Shown one piece after another: positions 9,689-17,204 of a stretch of DNA of 64,000 bases (within the stretch, counting starts at the first letter, position 1; the number at the start of each line of letters is the position of its first letter). The notes beneath the pieces are model-generated. The model searched no databases. It worked only from the letters and a program-made list of their open reading frames with translations, and had not been told where the DNA came from. Origin of the DNA: Pirellulimonas nuda (GTDB taxonomy: Bacteria; Planctomycetota; Planctomycetia; Pirellulales; Lacipirellulaceae); the NCBI RefSeq assembly GCF_007750855.1, contig NZ_CP036291.1:1116001-1180000 (forward strand). The letters run 5' to 3'. A program made the position numbers and the translations under genes.

Positions 9689-9722
9689 CAAGGCCCGACG
9701 CCCCCCGAAGGAGACGCCGGGC
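9689..9722 (-). terminator. Rho-independent terminator of the small minus-strand unit
   Basis: Read on the minus strand, a GC-rich stem GGCCCGGCGTC pairs with GGCGTCGGGCC across a CTCCTTCGGGG-type loop and is followed directly by TTGTTTTATTT. This is the best intrinsic terminator in the first 10 kb. It lies downstream of the short transcription unit whose promoter is at 9987-10014. Confidence 0.75.
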
Positions 9723-9786
9723 CCTGGTATCGTTTTGCTTTGAGATCAGGCGTTGCGGAGGCTGCTAGCGGCCCCCGCTCGGCGGG

Positions 9787-9888
9787 AACTCAGAAGCAGG
9801 TGGTGGTCGCCTGGGGCGACCCGTCGGCCATCTCAGGCGTGACCACCTCGCTGGCTACATGGACAATTAATCAAAGACCACCTCCTTT
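9787..9888 (-). other. Putative very short ORF with strong Shine-Dalgarno sequence
   Basis: On the minus strand AAAGGAGGTGG (9878-9888) is a near-perfect anti-16S match. One downstream frame reads VHVASEVVTPEMADGSPQA and continues TTTCF to a TGA at about 9790, with GC-rich third positions like a real coding sequence. Its start is unclear: only ATT (9867) or an internal GTG is available in that frame. In another frame TTG at 9874 is ideally spaced but encodes just 13 residues. The frame conflict leaves both a tiny peptide gene and a regulatory leader or small RNA possible. Confidence 0.4.
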
Positions 9889-9954
9889 TGAAACTAGGTT
9901 ACGGCGGACCGTGGAGTGAATGCCAGAGACGCTCCCAGGCCGGCCCTCTAGTCC

Positions 9955-9975
9955 GTCACGCGTCGTCCGCGTGAC
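9955..9975 (-). promoter_or_regulatory. Perfect hairpin in the 5' UTR of the small unit
   Basis: GTCACGCG and CGCGTGAC form a perfect 8-bp inverted repeat around a 5-base spacer. It lies just downstream of the -10 element and about 70 bases upstream of the Shine-Dalgarno sequence. It could be an operator for a dimeric regulator or an RNA hairpin at the 5' end of the transcript. Confidence 0.5.
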
Positions 9976-9986
9976 CTCTACTAGTA

Positions 9987-10014
9987 ATTATAGTCGGCCG
10001 TTGGGGGCCGTCTA
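9987..10014 (-). promoter_or_regulatory. Sigma-70-like promoter reading leftward
   Basis: On the minus strand TAGACG (10014-10009; four of six matches to TTGACA) is followed after 16 bases by a perfect TATAAT (9992-9987). Transcription would start near 9980 and run through the hairpin at 9955-9975 to the terminator at 9689-9722, giving a transcript of roughly 290 nt. Confidence 0.6.
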
Positions 10015-10359
10015 TGTGAATCTGCAAGGTTTTGCGCCTTGCAATTGGTAAGAGCCCCCCCGGCGTGGCGGGGTTCGCGAAAAAATGGCGGTTTTTTCTC
10101 GGCGTCTAGTTCCGCCGCATGGCCGAGGATCGCCCGACCGCTTCGGGCGTTCCCTCCTGCGATTTCCTAGCAGAGATGGCGCCCAGCCGGGGCGCGCCGG
10201 CCTCCGCTGCCGCTCGGCCCGCCGGGTTGGTTCGGGAATTCCTCTTTGACTTGGCCTCGACAGCCGATAGAAAACCGTTAATCTTCCCGCATTCGCGTAA
10301 CACGGTTTTCCGCCCGAAGTCCCCTAGACCTCCGCCGCCGCCCCCTAGCGGCGATACCC

Positions 10360-11556
10360 ATGATTGGCACCGCGGCGCTGCTCACCACCACCGGCCTACT
10401 CGTAGGCAGCGGGATTGTGGAGCTGGCGCGCCATCGCGCCCGCCTCGCGAAGATACCGGTCCGCGTTCACGTCGCCGGCACGCGGGGAAAGAGCAGTGTG
10501 GCCCGCCTGATCGCTGCTGGCATGCGCCACCACGGGACGCGGACCTGCTGCAAGACCACCGGCACGCTGCCTCAGATGATCCTGCCGGACGGCACGGAGT
10601 ACCCCGTGTTCCGCCCCGCCGGCGCCAACGTGATCGAGCAGATCCGCATTGTCGACACGGCGGTCGATTTCGGCTCTGAGGCGTTGGTGATGGAGTGCAT
10701 GGCGCTCATCCCCTACCTGCACTGGCTGTGCGAGGACAAGCTGGTCCGCGCCACCCACGGCGTGATTACCAACGCCCGTGAGGACCACCTCGACGTGATG
10801 GGCCCGGGCGAGCGCGACGTCGCCAGGTGCCTGGCCGGCATGACACCCGTTGGCGGCAAGCTGTACACCGCCGAACGCGACCACCTCGATATTTTTGACA
10901 TGGCGTGCCGCGACCGCGGCACCGAGTTGATCGCTGTGACCGAAGAAGACGTGGCCGCCATCACGCCGCTCGACCTATCGGGCTTCCCCTACGTCGAGCA
11001 CGCAGAGAACGTGGCGCTGGCGCTGCGGGTCTGTGGCGACCTGGGGGTCGCCCGCGGCACGGCGCTCGCGGGCATGTGGCAGGCCAAGCCCGACCCGGGG
11101 GCGATGACCGCCCACGAGATGAACTTCTTCGGCCGGGAGATCAACTTCGTCAATGGGTTCGCCGCGAACGACGCCGAGTCGACCGAGCGGATCTGGAAGA
11201 TGGCGCTCGAGCGGTACCCCGACGTCTACCGCCGGATCGCGGTCTTCAATTGCCGCGTAGACCGGCCGGACCGTTCCGAGCAGCTCGGCAAAGCCGTGAT
11301 GAGTTGGCCCGCGGCCGATTACTACGTGCTGATCGGCACCGGGACGTACATCTTCGGGCGGGCCGCGGCCAAGGCGGGCATGGATTCGCTGAAGCTCGTG
11401 TTCGCCGAGGACCGCAAGGCGGACGAGATCTTCGAACGGATCATCGAGCTCTCCGGCGGTTCTGCACTGGTGATGGGCATGGCCAACATCGGCGGCATCG
11501 GCCTCGACGTGGTCCGCTACTTCGCGAACCGCAGCACGACGAGAATGTTCAAGTGA
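10360..11556 (+). CDS. pgsB: Poly-gamma-glutamate synthase PgsB/CapB (Mur-ligase family)
   Basis: Predicted 398-residue ATP-dependent ligase that elongates poly-gamma-glutamate, acting with the membrane protein PgsC. It has an N-terminal hydrophobic anchor (AALLTTTGLLVGSGIVEL). The Mur-ligase P-loop follows as HVAGTRGKSSVARLI, then the Mur-type NAREDHLDVMGPG motif and a C-terminal domain with FNCRVDRPDRSEQLG. Length matches PgsB/CapB of about 390-400 residues. It is the first gene of a plus-strand cluster with pgsC (144 bases downstream) and pgsW. Polymer formation is well established for the family; whether the polymer is a capsule or is released cannot be seen. Confidence 0.93.
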   Translation: MIGTAALLTTTGLLVGSGIVELARHRARLAKIPVRVHVAGTRGKSSVARLIAAGMRHHGTRTCCKTTGTLPQMILPDGTEYPVFRPAGANVIEQIRIVDTAVDFGSEALVMECMALIPYLHWLCEDKLVRATHGVITNAREDHLDVMGPGERDVARCLAGMTPVGGKLYTAERDHLDIFDMACRDRGTELIAVTEEDVAAITPLDLSGFPYVEHAENVALALRVCGDLGVARGTALAGMWQAKPDPGAMTAHEMNFFGREINFVNGFAANDAESTERIWKMALERYPDVYRRIAVFNCRVDRPDRSEQLGKAVMSWPAADYYVLIGTGTYIFGRAAAKAGMDSLKLVFAEDRKADEIFERIIELSGGSALVMGMANIGGIGLDVVRYFANRSTTRMFK

Positions 11557-11700
11557 CGGGCTTTAGGCGTTCGGTATTAGCCGTTGGGACGAAAGCCGCG
11601 CAGGCGAACGCACACGCGGCAGATACCGCGACCAACCATTCGTTTCCTGACGACGCAAACCAAAAACCTAACACCTTAGAAAAACCCGAAGGGGATCAAC

Positions 11701-12246
11701 GTGGCTGAGTTAATCGCGGTCTCCATTGGAATCGGGCTGGCCGTAAGCCTGCTCTTCTCCGAGGTGTTCGGCCTGGCGGCCGGCGGCATGGTCGTGCCCG
11801 GCTACTTTGCCGTGTACCTCAACCGGCCGATCGACGTCACCCTGACGATCGTCTGCGCCCTGGCGACCTACTTCATCGTCCACCTGCTGTCGACCTTCAT
11901 CATCATCTACGGCCGCCGCCGCACGGTGCTGATGATCCTGGTGGGGTACCTGATGGGCTCGCTGATCCGCTGGTCTATGGTGAGCGTCTCGCCGATGTTC
12001 ACCACCGGCCCGGCCGGCGAGGAAGCCGCCAACAGCCGGGTCGACCTGCTGGGATCGCTCGCTTACACCTTTGGCCCGGGGCAAGACAGCTTCGAGCTAA
12101 TCGGCTACATCATCCCCGGATTGGTGGCCATCTGGATCGACCGCCAGGGGCTGGTCGAAACGCTTGGCGCGCTCGCCAGCGCCGCCGTGGTGGTCCGACT
12201 GATCCTCATCCTGATCTACGGCGCCCAGCTCAACGCAATCCTATGA
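11701..12246 (+). CDS. pgsC: Poly-gamma-glutamate biosynthesis membrane protein PgsC/CapC
   Basis: Predicted 181-residue polytopic membrane protein and partner of PgsB in the synthase complex. It starts with GTG at 11701 behind GAAGGGGATCAAC. Several membrane helices are visible, from VSIGIGLAVSLLFSEVFGLA to AAVVVRLILILIYG, with the family features GGMVVPGYFAVYLN and GYIIPGLVAIWIDRQG. Its last bases overlap the next start as ATGA, so pgsC and pgsW are translationally coupled. Confidence 0.9.
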   Translation: MAELIAVSIGIGLAVSLLFSEVFGLAAGGMVVPGYFAVYLNRPIDVTLTIVCALATYFIVHLLSTFIIIYGRRRTVLMILVGYLMGSLIRWSMVSVSPMFTTGPAGEEAANSRVDLLGSLAYTFGPGQDSFELIGYIIPGLVAIWIDRQGLVETLGALASAAVVVRLILILIYGAQLNAIL

Positions 12247-13394
12247 AAAAAATCTATTGGCGGCCGCGCTCCGTCTCACGCACCGCGCTCGTGCTGATCG
12301 GCGTCATCTCTGTGATCGGCCTCGTGATGGTCGAACGCCTCAAGGTGTTCGGCGACCGGCCGTTCTATCAAGAGAAGACCATCGCCGCTCAGATGGCTGA
12401 AGACGCGATGGAAAAGATCCGTGCACAGCGGGTGCTGGTTGGGCCCCCCATCGACTCGGCGACCGATATCGCCCAGTCGGGCCTGCTGGGCCTACCCAAC
12501 TCGGTGGTGACCAGCGTCCACGGCGAGATCAGCGCCAAGCAGACGTCGATCAACCCGAACTTCGCCGGCGCCGTGGTTGAGATGCTCAAGAACGCCGGTG
12601 TGCAGCGGGGCGACGTGGTGGCGCTGGGGGTCTCAGGCTCGTTCCCTGCCTTGAACGCCTGCACGTATGCCGCCATCGAAACGCTGGGGCTGGAGCCGGT
12701 GGTGATCGCCAGCGCCAGCGCCTCCGAGTGGGGCGCCAACGTGCCCGACCTGCTATGGATCGACATGGAGCGTGTGCTGTTCGACGCGGGCATCTTCAAG
12801 ACCAGGTCGATCGCTGCGTCGCTCGGCGGGTTCGACGACAACGGCGGGGGGCTCTCCGAAGAAGGGAAGAAGGTGGTCCGAGAGGCCATCAAAGAGAACG
12901 GCCTCAGACTGCTGGAGACCCCCAGCTTCACCGAAAGCGTTACCGACCGGATCGACATCTACCGCGAGGCGGCCCGCGGACGACCCATCACCTGCTACAT
13001 CAATGTCGGCGGCGGCACCGTCTCGGTCGGCACCAGCGTCGGCAAGAAGCTGTTTAGCCCCGGCCTCAACCGACGCCCCCCGGGCCTGCTAGGCGACATC
13101 GACGGCGTCATGCCGCGGATGATCAACCAAGGCGTCCCCTGCATCCACCTGATCAACATCATCACACTCGCAGAACTCTACGGCCTGCCGATCGCGCCGG
13201 CCAGCATGCCGGAAGTAGGCGTGGGAGACGTGTTCCGTGGCTACGACTACGACAAGAAGAAAGTGATCGCGCTACTGGCGTTGATCTTAGCGTCGCTGTA
13301 CGGCTTCATCCGCTCCGACATCGGTTTCCGCCTGCTCCGCGCCCCGGCGGCAGGGAAGAAGCGTGGTTCGGGACACCCCGAGCCGATGGTGTAA
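12243..13394 (+). CDS. pgsW: Poly-gamma-glutamate system protein PgsW
   Basis: Predicted 383-residue membrane-anchored protein of the poly-gamma-glutamate system (PgsW) type, found in Gram-negative clusters beside pgsB and pgsC. It has an N-terminal helix (TALVLIGVISVIGLVMV) and a large extracytoplasmic domain (MLKNAGVQRGDVVALGVSGSF onward). A second hydrophobic helix near the C-terminus (VIALLALILASLYGFI) is followed by a basic tail. It overlaps pgsC by four bases. The biochemical role is unproven; context suggests export, anchoring or chain control in place of the PgsA/PgsE components of Gram-positives, which I do not see here. Confidence 0.85.
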   Translation: MKKIYWRPRSVSRTALVLIGVISVIGLVMVERLKVFGDRPFYQEKTIAAQMAEDAMEKIRAQRVLVGPPIDSATDIAQSGLLGLPNSVVTSVHGEISAKQTSINPNFAGAVVEMLKNAGVQRGDVVALGVSGSFPALNACTYAAIETLGLEPVVIASASASEWGANVPDLLWIDMERVLFDAGIFKTRSIAASLGGFDDNGGGLSEEGKKVVREAIKENGLRLLETPSFTESVTDRIDIYREAARGRPITCYINVGGGTVSVGTSVGKKLFSPGLNRRPPGLLGDIDGVMPRMINQGVPCIHLINIITLAELYGLPIAPASMPEVGVGDVFRGYDYDKKKVIALLALILASLYGFIRSDIGFRLLRAPAAGKKRGSGHPEPMV

Positions 13395-13397
13395 GGC

Positions 13398-13580
13398 GTG
13401 CAGGACGAAGCCGCCTACGTCTGCGACTCCTGCGGCGAGGAGATTGTCGTCCCGGTCGATCTTTCGGCGGGCGACGATCAACAGTACGTGGAAGACTGCC
13501 CCGTCTGCTGCTGCCCCAACGTGGTGCATGTCCGCGTCGATGACGACGGCCGGGTCGAGGTTTGGGCCGAAGCGGAATAG
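13398..13580 (+). CDS. CPXCG-motif cysteine-rich small protein
   Basis: Predicted 60-residue protein starting with GTG three bases after the pgsW stop. It has CDSCGEEIVVPVDLS near the N-terminus and a second Cys group CPVCCCP. Two CxxC-type knuckles probably bind zinc. This is the small CPXCG family, whose function is unknown. Tight spacing suggests co-transcription with pgsBCW, though members often sit in unrelated contexts. Confidence 0.85.
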   Translation: MQDEAAYVCDSCGEEIVVPVDLSAGDDQQYVEDCPVCCCPNVVHVRVDDDGRVEVWAEAE

Positions 13581-13889
13581 GAAACCGCCAAGACGCCAAG
13601 AGCGCCACGATGCGCCAAGACGGGACGGGGTGAACCGCCAAGGACGCCAAGAGCAAAAAAAAAGTTGAAGGGAAACCGGATTATGGGGCCGGCTAGATCG
13701 ACAGGGCTACCACGAAGTGTCGTCCAATGCCCAAACGGGTTCTTGCGACGAATTTTTCTCGCATCAATGCTTGGTTGATCCCGTAGATCCAGCCGATCCG
13801 TCACGCGGTTAGTCGTTTGTTTCCTTGGCGTCCTGGGCGGTTCCCTATCCGTTGTGGCGTGCTTGGCGCTCGTGGCTTCTTGGCGGTTC
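13580..13889. repeat. Inverted CCAAGA-rich intergenic element
   Basis: This covers the 327-base gap between the CPXCG protein and PPK2. The left arm (about 13580-13653) has repeated ACCGCCAAGACGCCAAGAGC units. The right arm (about 13808-13889) carries their reverse complements (CTTGGCGTCCTGGGCGGTT, TTCTTGGCGGTT). A closely related element lies at 53027-53174. The centre holds no convincing gene. Confidence 0.7.
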
Positions 13890-13907
13890 TTCTGTCAGAC
13901 TGTCTGC

Positions 13908-14711
13908 ATGACACACCCCACCACGTTCAAGCCCGGCAGCGACGCCGACATCCACAAGATTGACCCCCGCCACGTGGAGGGGGACTGGGACAAGGAATCG
14001 GCCGCCGCGCAAATCGAAGAAAACACCGCCAAGAGCCGCGAGCTGGCGTACAAGCTGTACGCCGAGGACCGCAGGGCCCTGCTGGTGGTGCTGCAGGGGA
14101 TGGACACGGCGGGCAAGGACGGAACCATCCGTGTGGTGATGACCGGCATCAACCCGCAGACGTTCCAGATCAAGTCGTTCAAGCAGCCGAGCGAAACGGA
14201 ACTAGACCACGACTTCTTGTGGCGTATCCACAACGCGGTTCCGCGGCGGGGCAACATCGGCGTATTTAACCGCTCGCACTACGAGGACGTGCTGGTGGTG
14301 CGCGTCCACAATCTGGTGCCCGAGGACGAGTGGAGGAAGCGCTACGACAAGATCAACGCCTTCGAAGAGCTGCTGGTCGAAGGGGGCGTGACGCTGATGA
14401 AGTGCTTCCTGCACGTCAGCAAAGAAGAACAACGCGAACGCCTGCAATCTCGCCTCGACGAGCCTCACAAACGCTGGAAATTCAGCCGCGCCGACCTGGC
14501 CGAGCGGCTGCTGTGGGACGACTACCAGAAGGCGTACGAGGACGCGCTGACCAAGTGCAACACGAAAGACGCCCCGTGGCACATCGTACCAAGCGACCGC
14601 AAATGGTACCGCAACCTGGTGGTGAGCCAGTTGTTGCTCGAGACGCTGGAGGGGATGGACCCGCAGTTCCCGGCGCCCGAAGCGGGGCTGGATGGGATCG
14701 TAGTGGAGTAG
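13908..14711 (+). CDS. ppk2: Polyphosphate kinase 2 family protein
   Basis: Predicted 267-residue PPK2-type kinase that transfers phosphate between polyphosphate and nucleotides (AMP/ADP or GDP). The ATG at 13908 follows a 5' repeat arm; the frame runs further upstream but only through the repeat. The Walker A motif is GMDTAGKDG and the Walker B/lid region is FNRSHYEDVLVVRVH. RWKFSRADLAERLLWDDYQ and APWHIVPSDRKWYRNL are family hallmarks. Single-domain length fits class I/III PPK2. Direction (ATP or polyphosphate synthesis) cannot be read from the sequence. Confidence 0.92.
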   Translation: MTHPTTFKPGSDADIHKIDPRHVEGDWDKESAAAQIEENTAKSRELAYKLYAEDRRALLVVLQGMDTAGKDGTIRVVMTGINPQTFQIKSFKQPSETELDHDFLWRIHNAVPRRGNIGVFNRSHYEDVLVVRVHNLVPEDEWRKRYDKINAFEELLVEGGVTLMKCFLHVSKEEQRERLQSRLDEPHKRWKFSRADLAERLLWDDYQKAYEDALTKCNTKDAPWHIVPSDRKWYRNLVVSQLLLETLEGMDPQFPAPEAGLDGIVVE

Positions 14712-14773
14712 ATCACCAATGCGTGTGAGCCGCGTCGTCCTCGACCCCGGCGTGGTGAAGCAAACTCCGCTCG

Positions 14774-15112
14774 CTAATCGGACGTGACCTCGATTTCACT
14801 TACCGCAAGCCGAGCTCGAGTCGCTCCGATCTCGCTGGCAAGCCCGGTCCGCAATTGCGTCAACTGCTGTTCGCTGACCCTGCCCCGGAGGATGATATTC
14901 CCGTCGCCATGCCGATCAATCTGCAGCGCCGGAAGAGTAGGGTCGTTGTGAAAGATCGAAAGAGCAAGCGATTCTTGGAAAGTAAAACGACCGTTGAACT
15001 CGCTCATCTTTCCATCAAACATGCCCTGCATGTAGCCAGCTAGCCACCCGACAGTCCAAATGAGCGCCGCGGCAATCAATAGTCCGATCGCCTTAGCAAT
15101 CTTGATGCGCAT
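14774..15112 (-). CDS. Hypothetical single-pass membrane protein
   Basis: Predicted 112-residue protein with an N-terminal membrane helix (GLLIAAALIWTVGWLAGYMQG) and a short extracytoplasmic domain (residues 45-112) rich in beta strands, including DRHGDGNIILRGRVSEQQL. That segment weakly resembles a BON-like fold, but I do not assign it. It lies 18 bases downstream of mcsB on the same strand, so it may be the last gene of the mcsA-mcsB transcript. Confidence 0.6.
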   Translation of the reverse strand: MRIKIAKAIGLLIAAALIWTVGWLAGYMQGMFDGKMSEFNGRFTFQESLALSIFHNDPTLPALQIDRHGDGNIILRGRVSEQQLTQLRTGLASEIGATRARLAVSEIEVTSD

Positions 15113-15130
15113 CTTGCGATCGTCCGCTGC

Positions 15131-16228
15131 TCAGTTGTGCCCCGCCGACGCCCCGCCGTTGCCGTCCAGATGCCGGCGTAGGTAACTCGCCCGTTCGATG
15201 TTGCGGTCGGAGGTGTCCAGCTCCATCCCGGCGATCTTCTGTAGGTGGGCCGGTTGGGTGTGGATGAACAGCTTGTTGATCGTGGGGATTTCGACGTCGC
15301 GGATTAGTCCCAGGTTGATCCCCATCCGCACGCTCGAGAGCAGGTGAAGCGTCTCCTCGCTGCTGATGGTCTGGGCGGTGCGGAGGATGCCGTAGGCGCG
15401 GCTCACGCGGTCGTGCAGCGTCTGCTGGCTCTCCTGCATCAGAAAGTCGCGGGCCTTGCGTTCGTACCCCAGCAGCACCGGCACGATGTCGGCCACCTTT
15501 TTGGTCAGCTCTTGCTCGCTCTGGCCCAGGGTCACCTGGTTGGAGATCTGGTAGAAGTCTCCCATCGCCTGCGAGCCTTCGCCGTACAGGCCGCGCACCG
15601 CGAGGTTGATCTTCTGCAGGCTGCGGAACACCTTGTCCACCTGCCTGGTGATCACCAGCGCCGGCAGGTGGAGCATCACGCTGACGCGGACCCCGGTGCC
15701 GACGTTCGTCGGACAGGCGGTCAGGTAGCCCAGCTTGTCGCTCCAGGCGTAGGTGATTTGTTCTTCCAGCAGGTCGTCGAGCGTGTTGATCTGTTCCCAG
15801 GCGGTTTCGAGGTCGAGCCCGCTGTGCATCACCTGGATGCGGAGGTGGTCTTCCTCATTGATCATCACGCTGAACTGCTCGCCGCGGTCGATCACCACGG
15901 CCCGGGCGCCGTCCCCTTCGGCCAGCTCGCGGCTGATGAGTTGCCGCTCGACCAGGAACTGCCGGTCGATCTCCTCGAGCCGGCCGACGTCGACGTACGC
16001 CAAACTGGAGGGGAACTTCTCGTTCTCCTTCTGCAGCGTCTCGATGCGTGTGCGGAGCTGCCGCTCGATTTCTTCGCGGTCCGACTCGGTCGCCCGCGCG
16101 ATGAACGGAAAGTCCGCAAGATTACGCGCCAGGCGCACGCGACTGCTGATGACGATGTCCGACTCAGGACCGGCGCCGCGGAGCCATTCGCCGCTGCTGG
16201 GCGCCAGTTCTTCGAGGTTGAATGCCAT
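15131..16228 (-). CDS. mcsB: Protein-arginine kinase McsB (ATP:guanido phosphotransferase)
   Basis: Predicted 365-residue kinase that phosphorylates arginine residues in proteins, in Firmicutes marking them for ClpCP. The phosphagen-kinase fold is shown by SSRVRLARNLADFPF near residue 28 and by the catalytic-Cys region LTACPTNVGTGVRVSVM. The C-terminal part contains SVRMGINLGLIRDVEIPT. Length fits McsB (about 355-365). It lies 60 bases downstream of mcsA, the usual activator pairing. Confidence 0.92.
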   Translation of the reverse strand: MAFNLEELAPSSGEWLRGAGPESDIVISSRVRLARNLADFPFIARATESDREEIERQLRTRIETLQKENEKFPSSLAYVDVGRLEEIDRQFLVERQLISRELAEGDGARAVVIDRGEQFSVMINEEDHLRIQVMHSGLDLETAWEQINTLDDLLEEQITYAWSDKLGYLTACPTNVGTGVRVSVMLHLPALVITRQVDKVFRSLQKINLAVRGLYGEGSQAMGDFYQISNQVTLGQSEQELTKKVADIVPVLLGYERKARDFLMQESQQTLHDRVSRAYGILRTAQTISSEETLHLLSSVRMGINLGLIRDVEIPTINKLFIHTQPAHLQKIAGMELDTSDRNIERASYLRRHLDGNGGASAGHN

Positions 16229-16288
16229 AGGGGCGGCGTCGCCGGTCCGCTACCGCCAAGCTCTTGGCGGTTGGGGCGGGCGTCGGGT

Positions 16289-16822
16289 TCATTCCTGGCT
16301 GAGGGAGGGCTTGGCGGGGGTCTCACGCGTCTTTTCGACGACGCGGATCTTGTCTCGTAGTTCCGAAGCTCGTTCGTAGTGCTCTTGGGCGATCGCTTCC
16401 TTCATCTCGCGACGCAGGCGTATGAGCTGCGTCCGCTGTTCGGCGTTCTCCGAGCAACGACGCGGCGCCTTGCCCACGTGCTGCGTCTCGCCGTGGATGC
16501 TCACCAGCAGCGGCTCGAGCTCGCGGGCGAAGCATACGTAGTCGTGCGGGCAGCCGAGCCGCCCCTGCTTGCGGAACTCGAGGAAGCTGATCCCGCACAT
16601 CGGGCAGACCCGCTCGTCGAGGCGCGCCAGCTCTTCGGCCGTCTCGCCGACCGCCTGTGCAAGCAGGCCGGCCATCTCGGGCATCATGTGGGGGGCTTCT
16701 TGCTCCGGCGGGGCCAGAAACGCCTGGGCGCACCCCTCGCAGAGGTGGACCTCGCTGGGGGCGCCATCCACCATGTCGGTGATGTGAAACGTGGCCGGTT
16801 TATCGCACTTCTGGCATTTCAT
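16289..16822 (-). CDS. mcsA: McsA-like zinc-binding activator with UVR domain
   Basis: Predicted 177-residue protein and the expected activator of McsB. It starts at ATG 16822 (MKCQKCDKPATFHIT). Zinc-knuckle pairs are visible: CQKC with CEGC near the N-terminus, and CPMCG in the middle followed by a CPHDY segment. The C-terminus is a UvrB/UvrC-type helical hairpin (LRREMKEAIAQEHYERASEL). Family members couple McsB to the Clp protease. No clpC or ctsR is adjacent, unlike in Bacillus. Confidence 0.88.
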   Translation of the reverse strand: MKCQKCDKPATFHITDMVDGAPSEVHLCEGCAQAFLAPPEQEAPHMMPEMAGLLAQAVGETAEELARLDERVCPMCGISFLEFRKQGRLGCPHDYVCFARELEPLLVSIHGETQHVGKAPRRCSENAEQRTQLIRLRREMKEAIAQEHYERASELRDKIRVVEKTRETPAKPSLSQE

Positions 16823-17204
16823 GACGGATAACCCCGCGGGCGTCGGCCCGCTCGCTCCGACACAGCGTCGGCAGTCTCTTAAGTGTACGCGGCAGAAAGA
16901 CGATCGGGCCAGCGTTGAGGCGGTCGCTGCACAGAGAACCGGCAATCGGCCAGCCTGGCCCCTTCGTCGGGCGGCCACGGCGGTGTCGATGGGATTCTAT
17001 CGGGGCCCCCCCGCGTGTCAAGTTCGTTTGATGCGCGTAAAGCGTTCCGCAGCAAATTGTTACGAGTTCCGAGCCGGAGCGTTGTTGGCGGCCTGCGGGG
17101 TTGCTATCGTGCGGCAAGTTTACTCACGCTACGGCCACCGCTAGCGCGCCCCAAATGCAGGGGGCTGGCGGTCCGTCCCGACCGATTCCGCCCCGATTGC
17201 GCGC
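16823..17204. other. Divergent mcsA/trpE intergenic region
   Basis: About 380 bases between divergent starts must hold promoters for both sides. I saw no convincing consensus pair, no leader peptide with tandem Trp codons and no tRNA-like or T-box structure, so trpE attenuation is not supported. A small inverted repeat (CGGGCGTCGGCCCG near 16851) lies beside the mcsA start. Confidence 0.4.

Larger units (their letters stand above)
9511..10359. other. Long intergenic region
   Basis: No conventional protein gene is supported here. The left part is GC-rich spacer upstream of the acidic hypothetical protein. The middle holds the minus-strand promoter, hairpin, strong Shine-Dalgarno sequence and terminator described separately. 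The right part (about 10015-10359) leads into pgsB and contains frames on both strands that look like chance GC-rich ORFs. I saw no clear promoter for pgsB. Confidence 0.6.

Noticed and set aside
15344-16360. 338-codon plus-strand ORF opposite mcsB
   Set aside because: Antisense shadow with no signature; mcsB is well supported.
16979-17204. trp attenuator or T-box before trpE
   Set aside because: No leader peptide with tandem Trp codons and no terminator/antiterminator pair could be recognised.
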